Shown here in pieces: positions 56,220 to 64,000 of a stretch of 64,000 bases of DNA (positions are counted from its first letter, which is position 1; every line of letters starts with the position of its first letter). The notes under the pieces were generated by a model. The model worked only from the letters and a program-made list of their open reading frames with translations. It was not told the DNA's origin and did not search any database. The translations under genes and the position numbers were made by a program. The stretch covers positions 744,001 through 808,000 of the forward strand of contig WOAB01000568.1 of NCBI GenBank assembly GCA_027886185.1. The letters are read 5' to 3'. Source of the DNA: Rheum nobile (Eukaryota; Streptophyta; Magnoliopsida; Caryophyllales; Polygonaceae).

Positions 56220-56813
56220 CTACAAGATCTCATGGGAAGACATTGGATGCAAAGTGACGCGCTTCCCGTGGTAATTGAACACATAAGTGTTCAAATAGCC
56301 ATCATGGAGCACGCGCCTCTCGAATTGCCATGGGCGCCCAAGCAAGATATGGATGGCGTCCATTGCAATGACATCACAAAGTATAGAATCACAGTATTGC
56401 CCTATGGAAAAAGAAATTAAACATTGGAGAGATACTATATTACCTAGACTTGAAGAAGTCCATTGGAGGGCATAAGGTTGGGGATGAGGAGTCGTAGGCA
56501 ACTTGAAGTGTGTGATGACCTTCTCATTCACAATATTAGCACATGATCCTCCATCAACAATAACACTCAAGGAAGCGGTCTGGATGAGAGCTCTTGTGTG
56601 GAACAAGTTCTCGCGTTGATCGCGTAAGCTTGCTTCCTTGACTATGAGGAGACGACGCGTCACCAAGCTCAATGGTGTGCCCGCGTGCAGTGAAGCGGGT
56701 TCGCAGTCATAAGCGTCTTCATCCTCTTCTACATTGCCTTCATCGATCGCGTCAAGTGTGGCCTCCTCGTCATCACAGGACTCGTAGCTGGCGGCGGCGG
56801 CGGAGAACAACAC
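56220..56813 (-). pseudogene. Element F protease
   Basis: Open 197-residue frame: an acidic leader (YESCDDEEATLDAIDEGNVE), then SLSVIVDGGSCANIVNEKVI (active-site D-G-G-S), ILLGRPWQFERRVLHDGYLN and VFNYHGKRVTLHPMSSHEIL, as in D. In this clade the usual D-T/S-G triad seems to be D-G-G. Confidence 0.88.
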
Positions 56814-56849
56814 CTTGCGAGCATTAGGGCAATCTTTCTTGTAGTGGCC

Positions 56850-58597
56850 TCATCCACCACACTTGTAGCATTCGAGGTCGCGCGCGCGATCTGTGCCCAC
56901 TAGGAGTTGTCTGGGCACGGTCTGGCGCGGTATGGTGCTCGGCGTTGAAGGCTTCACCTTGGGTGCTTGGCTAGACGCGGATGTGGTAGAGGCACTAGGG
57001 CGAGGGTTAGTAGAAGATAAACCACTAGGGTTAGAAGCATACCTAGTTTGGCCACTTTGCCAAGTGTAGGACTTTCGGTGAGTGAGTTGTGCATGAATTT
57101 GCATCGCCGTGTGAGTGAGGGTGTTCAAGTCTTTGATTGGCAAAATCTCGAGTTGATCACGGATGTTAGTGTTCAAGCCACTCAAGAATTTCGTCCTCAA
57201 AGTCGATAGGGCAACGGAGATGTTGGCTTTGTAATACATGTCTTCAAGCTTGGAAAAGAACTCGAGTGGAGTCATGGACCCTTGGTGAGCCATGGCAATC
57301 TCCATTCGTATTTGATTCCTATAGTCTGGAGGCACATATTTCTTGGTCATCACGTACACCAATTGATTCCACTCGGTGACCCTTGTCCTATGGCATCGGA
57401 CGCAGTCATCCTCAAAGCGATGCCACCACACTCTCGCGGCTCCTCGGAAATTAAGTGTCGCGGCGTCGACATGCTCCTCAGGGGGCACTCGACAATATCG
57501 AAGTGTGTACTCCGTAGCCTGTACCCATTCAAGAAAAACAGAGGGGTTGTATTCACCATGAAAATGCTCGATTTTTACCTTGACTTGGTGTCGCTGGAAT
57601 CGAGGCTGGGCAGGTCCTTGGTTAAACGCGTTGTTTGGCGCAACATCGTAGAGAGGGTTCTCAAAGGCGCGCACTCCATGTGGTCTATCGCGTCCAACCT
57701 AGCGTCTATCGCATTCTTGGCGATTTTCGCGGACGAACTCATCCCGTGGCGCGTAGGTGTCATCGCGTTAACGTCTTCGCGGCTGGGCATCGTAGTTGTC
57801 GCGTCGAATGTCTCTTTGCATAACATCGCGGCGCTCGCCGCCAATGTCATGAACGCGTTCTCCTTGTGGATGGAGACGCGGTAGAGGTATCCAATCCGAA
57901 GGGCGATCCTGCAATTCAAGTGGATTTCCAAGAGGGGGTGAAAAAAATTAGGGTTGACCATACCTGAGTCCTCGATCTCTTTGTCGTCATACTCGTCGAA
58001 GTCGTCGTGGACATTGGGTGTGATCGACGCGTAGCCATCAGAGCCATAATGCGGCGTTCGAACACTCTGGTGTCGAAGGTGATCGCGTACATCATGGCTC
58101 CGTGGCTGGGTAGGTGGGGTCCTCAAGTTGGTCTCATCGCGTTGCGTATGCCCACTTGGTCAGCGACTGGGTCTCCTTGGCGTCGCGTCGACTGGCTCGG
58201 CTCGACGAGGGCGGCCTTCGCGTGGCACTGAGTCCGGTATGCGTCTCTGAGTTCTCCTAGAGGCATAGCGATCATCAAAGTTGTATGGTTTAGAATACTC
58301 ACCTTGAGTGTCCTCGGCGTCGCAGTCGTAGTCGGATCCGTTGTCGAAGCCAGCGGGTGTGGCTCTAGGGACGTAGCGGTCCGCGTGCGAAACAAAGCCT
58401 TGACGACTCTCGATGACACTCTGCATACGATTTAGTTGCGGTTGGTGATGAGACGTCGATGGCATGATTCCTTTGCCTTTGTCGACTCTTGTCTTTGATG
58501 GACCTGCGTCGGTGGCTCGTGGTTGAGCCGGCGTGTCCATTGTACTCAGGGGAATGGGGTTAGGCACGAGTTGTGCCTCGCGTTGTTGGGCTCTCAA
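56850..58597 (-). pseudogene. Element F gag
   Basis: 58597-58160 is the leader (MRAQQREAQLVPNPIPLSTM); 58126-57575 is an Arg/Thr-rich linker; 57674-56850 is capsid and zinc knuckle: VKIEHFHGEYNPSVFLEWVQ, KYVPPDYRNQIRMEIAMAHQ, YYKANISVALSTLRTKFLSG, then LECYKCGG, a stop, and GHYKKDCPN. The knuckle is CX2CX4HX4C with a stop in its middle (about 56850). The frame is open for 274 residues upstream. Confidence 0.88.
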
Positions 58598-58837
58598 AGT
58601 TGCTTTCTTCTATCTAAGGGCTTGGATCTCCCTTTGCTACTCGGATAACGCGATGAGAGGGTCCTGTTGTGGGGGGTAAACCAGTGGTTGGTCTTGGGGT
58701 GGATCCAACGGTGGTTGAGGTGGGTTGTTGTTGTCGACTCCAGGTTGGTTTTCACCGTGTTTAATCGTCATGGTACCTATAACAATATGGCCAGACATGG
58801 GAGTAAAAACGAACCAAAAGAGAACGAAGAACAACAA

Positions 58838-59600
58838 CCAAGCAAATCACTAGTCAAGTCACAAAGTTCACGTAGGTAGGGCTAGTTTGGGCTTGCCGTG
58901 AGGGCGGATTGGCTTGACAAGAGATGGTGTATCAAACAAGTTGCAATCAAACAAACAAGAACAAATGAAAACCCTAAAACAAACGTAAACAAAGCAACCT
59001 AATAAGCAAGAAAGTACCTTCTAGGAAGCTTGACCTAGACGTCGGAGAGATATAGAAGATGAGCTTAGACCGAGAGTGGGTTAGGGTTGCCTTATTTTGG
59101 CTTTACCTAACTTTGGAAACTTTTTTTTTTAATAATATCTTTTCGATATCTTTTTATTTTTTTAATATCCGAGATCTTATCTTTTGATCTTTTCGGATTT
59201 GCAAAAGGAAACAAAAATAAAATCGGTCTAAGTAACAAGAATATCACAAGTGTGATGTTAGAGATAGGGGAGAAAAGATAAGATTTAATTGTGATCTTAT
59301 AAGGAAATTCGGTTAACAACCTAAAAAACAATATCTAGCAAACAAGGAAACTCTATCCACGCATGAAATAAGAAAACAAAATATTCTAGCATGCAAGATA
59401 ACAAATTACCTAACACACCAAAACTTGGGGAACAAGGAAAAAAAATTTCGGCCAAGGTATTACCTTGTAGAAACCGAATAAGTGAGCAAAGATGGAAAAT
59501 TTATGGTTTTTCGCGATATCTTAGTAAAGCAAACGATGGGGGTCAAGAAAAATTTTGTGAACCAGATTGAAACTTGAGTTCGTGACTTACAAGACTGCTG
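58838..59600 (-). other. Element F leader (untranslated)
   Basis: AT-rich sequence between the gag start and the primer site. It contains an AT-rich block at 59110-59340 and no conserved frame. Confidence 0.5.
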
Positions 59601-59603
59601 GGC

Positions 59604-59613
59604 TCTGATGCCA
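59604..59613 (-). other. Primer binding site of element F
   Basis: On minus TGGCATCAGA(GC), 2-3 nt from the LTR at 59616; one base off TGGTATCAGAGC, the initiator-Met tRNA complement found in D and G. Confidence 0.82.
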
Positions 59614-59615
59614 GT

Positions 59616-60507
59616 TGATGTGTTCTTGCCTCCGATGATAAGCTAATTGTCAAAGGTGACGCCTTGGGATCTAGTCTTGGTTGGGAAGTAACTCAATCTT
59701 TGTCAAACGGCGGCGTTGGTGGCGGTTCGCGAGCGAGAGATCGCGATGAATGATACGATGGAAGCGATTGATGGAGTGAACGGATAATGATGGCGGAAGC
59801 GATTTGATGAGGGATAGGTGACTTGAAGGACACGCCTTTGGTGTCGTAGCGTTGACTGCGGAGGAAGGGAGATGCAAAGGAAGACTTGGCTTGAAAGATC
59901 AAGCAATTGCCGTAGCGTCGGCGGCGGAGGGAATGGGGATGCGAAGATAGAGGGTGACATACGATCAAGGGAAGGAGGATAAACACTCAGCTTGAAACCT
60001 TGAATTAAATTGAACGTGAGAAATAAGAATAACAACGGGGGCTTTAAATAGCCAAAGAACTCGGCCAAGACCTAATGGGCTTGGACTGAGACGAACCTAT
60101 GGGCTAGCCCATGCAAGCATGCAAAAGGCACAAACCCTAAAAGATAGAAACACTATAAATAGAAACTATCTAAAACACGCAGGAAATACCAAATATAGAA
60201 AGTGTATCAAAAGAACGCGTTAAAATCCTAACGCAGTGAAGGCATGCAGTCAAACATCGTGATAGATGACGACAGACGGGCGATCGACTCGCGAGTGTGT
60301 GCACGCGTTGTTCCGATGCCGATGGTTGCGAGGACGATGAGTCTTGGGTTGGCGTCTTGACTTCCTTGGCCAGCGACGACGCGTGCGACAAGTGACACGA
60401 CGGCGGAGGCGATGGCTTTGGACCTAGACCTTGTTACTGGGCCCTCTGAGCGATGGCTCATGGCTTCTTCCTCGTCTTGGCCCGTCATGGGAGGCAGGGT
60501 CACATCA
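59616..60507 (-). repeat. 5' LTR of element F (right copy)
   Basis: 892 bp, near-identical to the left LTR and equal in length, so F is one of the younger insertions here. Confidence 0.95.
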
Positions 60508-60640
60508 GTTGTTCCCTTGGAGCTCTTTTGTGACGCCTCTTAGGCTATATATGTGCTTCACCGTGACGCCCCCTTGGCTATATCGGGCAAACCCCTCGGG
60601 TCACGTTATGATGCCCCCTAAACCTGACATGCATCGGGAC
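60508..60640 (+). repeat. Tandem array 1 in element E, right part
   Basis: Continues the 44-bp units after F: GTTGTTCCCTTGGAGCTC, GGCTATATATGTGCTTCACC, GGCTATATCGGGCAAACCCC. Array 2 begins further on. Confidence 0.75.
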
Positions 60641-60909
60641 GAGCGACACCGTCTAGGTGTTTACACGGCCCCATCTTGGGAAAAGAACGAAAAGAAAAAG
60701 AGGGACACCCACAATGAAAGAAAATATGTCCAACTGGATCAGTCGTATCACACTTCTTCAACAGGTCCTTGACCTCGCCGGTACTTCCTTTATGGCATAT
60801 GCGTATGGGTTGTCGACCAAACAATTGACTCTAAACAATCGCCCCTACGGCTACGCCCGGTACCGCCTCTACGCAGTGACGCTCTCTCTCTCTCCTCTCT
60901 CTCTTTCTC
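60641..60909 (+). other. Element E 3' region between the two arrays
   Basis: No gene. Contains a pyrimidine run of CTCTCT repeats at about 60883-60915. Confidence 0.45.
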
Positions 60910-60974
60910 CCCTCTCTCCGACACCATGACCCTTGACGGTCACCTATTATTATCTTGACGTGAATCCCACGATC
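60910..60974 (+). repeat. Tandem array 2 in element E, first unit (unit 70-72 bp)
   Basis: CATGACCCTTGACGGTCACC followed by TATTATTATCTTGACGTGAA. The array continues after T2 at 63694. Removing T2 and one duplication leaves 70 bp between this CATGAC and the next, matching the unit. Confidence 0.8.
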
Positions 60975-62034
60975 TGTAACACCCCCAAATCTCAACCCAT
61001 TTGGAAAGGTATTACCGCCAGTGACCCCAGTGTTCCTTACCAAGATCACCCAAGGCTTTACCGGTTTAAATACAATTTAAGGCATACAATGATACATAAT
61101 GATCAAAGTATCCAAATCAAAACATCAATCAAATGAAACATGAGTTACGGGATTACATCCCAATCCCGAATAGGCCAAACACAGAGTTTAAACAAAGTAC
61201 AACGGAAGACTTTTTAAAAGATATTACAAAAAGGGTTGTGATCGTAATGATCACCTGCCCAAGGATCTCAACCTGATTAAAAGATAATTATTAAAACATC
61301 TGAAAACAACCGTCGTCTTCATAGTCAACTAGTCTCCTCATATCTTCGCTCTATCTGATGTGCCAAATCGAACGGATGACACCAGCCCACATGCGGAGAA
61401 CAATGTTCGTGGGTTAGTCTACTTGAGAATGGTTCTAAGCAGTCGTAATAGGTTAGACTCATCGTCCCTCGAATAATAATCGAGTACGCTTGTCAACCAC
61501 CATACTCTACTTGAATAAACAAGAGATATGCACAAGACAAGATTCTGGAAGACTGAATCTTTACAGAAATCGACCCGAAAGAAGACTCCAACGGAAATGA
61601 GTCTTTAAGGAAATATGACAAATCTGGAACATTTAAAGAATCAAACAACAGCGATTAAAAGCTGACTGAGATGCTTCGGCTCACAACCAATCTCACCACT
61701 TACAGCGAATCCAGATCAGAAGGAGAACGTACTACATTCAAGTCTGGATCTTACAGAACCACATAACGAAGATTTAAAAACTGACTAAGATGTTTCGGTT
61801 CACGACCAACCTCATCGCTTACAGCGAATCCAGATTGGAAAGAGAATGTACTCTGATCAAAAGTCAAGACGAGCTTTCCTAGCTGCACTATTTACTTAGC
61901 TGCACTACTCGCTAAAGGTATATTAATTAAGTGCACTCGGGCACTTTATCTTATTTTAATTCCAAAACGCACATCACGTTATAGGCTTTTAAATCATCTC
62001 ATCCATCGGGATAAAGAGATACCCTCAGGAACTA

Positions 62035-62250
62035 AATCCATGGACGGAGTTGACTTGGGAACTAAATCCCTAAAGTCGGTCCGGGAACTAAATCCCTCGG
62101 GAACTAAATCCCTAAGACAGAGTTGACTCGGGAACTAAATCCCAAGAGTCGAATCGGGAACTAAATCCCACGGGAACTAAATCCCTCAAGGCGGAGTCGG
62201 GAACTAAATCCCTATAAACGGCATTAGAGAAGGATGGTAGGAACTAAATC
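62035..62250. repeat. GGGAACTAAATCCC minisatellite in T2
   Basis: About eight copies of the short imperfect palindrome GGGAACTAAATCCC, separated by 10-20 bp of TCGAGTCGG/AAGACGGAGT-like spacer. T1 has no such cluster at the matching place, so it expanded in this copy. Confidence 0.85.
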
Positions 62251-62829
62251 CTAACCACCAGGTTATCAAGAAACGACTAGCACTCGCAATGAGATACACA
62301 ATAGCGTTCCTACGAATACTCGTGCTAACTAAACAGTTCAACACAGTAATCAATCACAACAAAGCCATCGCGGCCAGAAACAGATAAAATAGCATTGTTC
62401 TAACAATATACAACCTATAATAATATCTGTATTAATTCACATATATATATAATAGCGTTGTTCTAACAGATATACAACCTATTATATGATTTTCCAAAAC
62501 AGTTTATAAAACCATTTCCAGATGAACACAATAATCATTCCAAATTAATTACTCAGATAAACAACTGATAATTAATGTAAATATGGAACGATGAGCAAGA
62601 GCGAACCGCCACTTGCCTTAATCCGCAGAATAGTCTAAAGACGACAACTGGATTCCGGCTCGACACGGGTATAGATCCGACAGCACAACAACCTTCAAGT
62701 CGACCCATAAAAGGAACCCTAAGTTAGATCCGACATAAACAGTACGAATCTAAACACGGCGAAAGAACACGGAAGGAAAGCCGCCAGGACGACAACCAAC
62801 CAAGCCAAAGCCACGAAGGCATTCTGGGC

Positions 62830-63440
62830 ACTGGCGGCGGTCACCGTTCGTGGCGGCGGTCGCCGTTCGTGGCGGCGGTCGCCGCATTCATCACGGCGGT
62901 CGCCGTGAAGAACACGGCGGTCGCCGTGAAGAACACGGTCGACAGAGACGAGAGAAATCTCACCCCAAAACACGAGCGGTTCGGCCTCCTTCGACTTGCT
63001 TTGACTTCTGACCTCCAAGGCTAACCAAAAGCTTCACAAAGGCACTCAGGAAACACACCAAAGCAACACCAGCGAGACCTTCAAACTTCGGCGAAAACCA
63101 ACTCCGACGAGAAGGAAATCCGGCAGCGATTCGGGGTTGGAAGGGCTTCAAAACCCTCTCCCAAACACCCCTATTTATAGCCAAACACCTGGGAGCCTCA
63201 ACCAAACCCTAAGACGCGGCCGAAAGCAAGATCGGCGCGCCTCGATTACCGCCGGCGACCAACGGGCAATGCCCACTGGACAAAACACGACGGGCGCCGT
63301 TTTTAGCCTGTGGCGGGCACGCGGCGGTCGCCGTAAATGCGGCGGTCGCCGTCGCTAGGCCTGTTACGGCCAGCTAGAAGCTGACACGCTGACTCCTCGG
63401 GCCCAACCACGGCGGTCGCCGTTTCTGAACGGCGGTCGTC
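62830..63440. repeat. GGCGGTCGCCG motif clusters in T2
   Basis: GGCGGTCGCCG or near variants occur about ten times: 62830-62940 (six, several directly spaced by CGTGAAGAACA) and 63320-63440 (four). T1 has the same phrase at 10205-10275, 10640-10700 and 10755-10790. In both copies the clusters flank the proposed TATA box and promoter of the LTR. Confidence 0.85.
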
Positions 63441-63693
63441 GTTTCTCCCTTTTCCCGCCCATTCAGCTTTGAACGAACCTGACGTTAAACCGGGATAAAA
63501 GTTATCGTACGCGAACGACAATTAAAATCTAAGGCACCTTGTCTGTATATTATTTCACTGAGAAAAATATTACAGATATAGAGCACATTACAGAATGTCT
63601 CAAACTCTCTGTATTAAATCCGACATACACAACGGGTACTCGGGAAAATTCCAAAATTCCCAAAATAACCTTACAAAAATACGGGGTATCACA

Positions 63694-64000
63694 CGATCTC
63701 TCACTCGTCTCTACGACGACATGACTCTTGAAGGTCACCTATTATTATCGCGACGGGAATCCCGCAATCTTAATCTCGTCTCTATGATGTCATGACCCTT
63801 GACGGTCACCTATTACTACCGCGATGTAAGTTCCATGATCTCTATCTCTCATCTTTACGATGCCATGACCCCTGACGGTCACCTATAATTATCGCAATGC
63901 AAGTCCTGTGATCTCTGTCCCGTCTCTATGATGCCATGACCCATGACGGTCATCTACACATATCGCAACATAAGCTTCATGATCAAGCTACAAACTATAA
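63694..64000 (+). repeat. Tandem array 2 in element E, later units
   Basis: Units of 71-72 bp, with CATGAC at 63719, 63791, 63863 and 63934; each reads CATGACxCxTGACGGTCACC, then TATTATTATCGC. The array reaches the window edge. Confidence 0.88.

Larger units (their letters stand above)
52310..60507 (-). mobile_element. Element F: Ty3/gypsy LTR retrotransposon inserted in element E
   Basis: 8198 bp, with two 892-bp LTRs (52310-53201 and 59616-60507) and target duplication GTTGT at 52305-52309 and 60508-60512. On minus: primer site, gag, protease, RT, RNase H and integrase in the normal Ty3/gypsy order, then polypurine tract and LTR. It is the most complete element here, broken by only a handful of stops. 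It shares gag, protease and Pol sequence with D. Confidence 0.95.
60975..63693 (-). mobile_element. T2: solo LTR, 2.7 kb, inserted in array 2 of element E
   Basis: TGTAACACCCC to GGGGTATCACA, with duplication CGATC at 60970-60974 and 63694-63698. Homologous to T1. Minus-strand CTATAAATAG at 63171-63180 sits about 510 bp from the right end, so LTR sense is probably minus. A cluster of GGGAACTAAATCCC units (about 62035-62250) and GGCGGTCGCCG units (62830-62940, 63320-63440) lies inside. No internal region or protein is present. Confidence 0.85.
46015..64000 (+). mobile_element. Element E: Tat-lineage LTR retrotransposon, continues past the window
   Basis: Reads 5' LTR, gag, zinc finger, protease, RT, RNase H, second RNase H and integrase on +, then a long 3' region with two tandem arrays. 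Elements F and T2 are inserted in that 3' region. The 3' LTR is not reached before the window ends. Stops and frameshifts throughout. The two RNase H domains place it with A and B, but its protein sequence differs clearly from theirs. Confidence 0.85.

Noticed and set aside
57282..57884. 200-residue open frame on + within element F
   Set aside because: It overlaps F's capsid gene on the minus strand, whose motifs are clear. It is a shadow frame.
62035..62250. CRISPR-like array (GGGAACTAAATCCC with spacers)
   Set aside because: Units are only about 14 bp, spacers are of irregular length and resemble each other, and the setting is a plant LTR.

Overview
The window is nuclear DNA from a flowering plant, probably a eudicot. 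It holds one ordinary host gene with 13 exons in a dense, nested pile of LTR retrotransposons. The host gene (3299-6257, +) encodes the mitochondrial branched-chain 2-oxoacid dehydrogenase E1 beta subunit. Its reading frame is intact through every splice junction I could place, and one intron uses a GC donor. Nearly everything else is transposon-derived and broken.

Layout. 48-1955: a duplicated and inverted gag-protease scrap of a Ty3/gypsy element. 2721-2904: a 184-bp MULE-like MITE with a 9-bp target duplication, just upstream of the host gene. 3299-6257: the host gene. 7177-33888: element A, a degenerate Tat-lineage Ty3/gypsy element on +. A carries a 2.4-kb solo LTR (T1, 8651-11032), a 5' fragment of another element (G, about 11216-13143) and a complete insertion of a second Tat-lineage element, B (14867-29188, -). 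B in turn carries C, an Athila-like element without pol (17752-24394, -), and a 5'-truncated LINE tail inside one LTR. 34856-36190: a diverged tandem repeat of about 260-290 bp. 37046-45500: a remnant LTR (T3) split by element D (37413-44260, +). 46015 to the window end: a third Tat-lineage element, E (+), whose 3' region contains two tandem-repeat arrays. One array is interrupted by element F (52310-60507, -) and the other by solo LTR T2 (60975-63693).

Insertions T1, B, C, D, F and T2 each have a 5-bp target-site duplication visible in the sequence, so their order is firm. The most interesting signals are: an antisense gene conserved between pol and the 3' LTR of both A and B; GC-rich motif arrays sharing the core GCGGTCGC in two unrelated LTR families; a perfect 25-bp-arm hairpin at a duplicated leader in C; an in-frame fusion of reverse transcriptase to integrase in D; and pol coding sequence running into the LTR in D and F. 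I saw no tRNA or rRNA gene, no CRISPR array and no second intact host gene.
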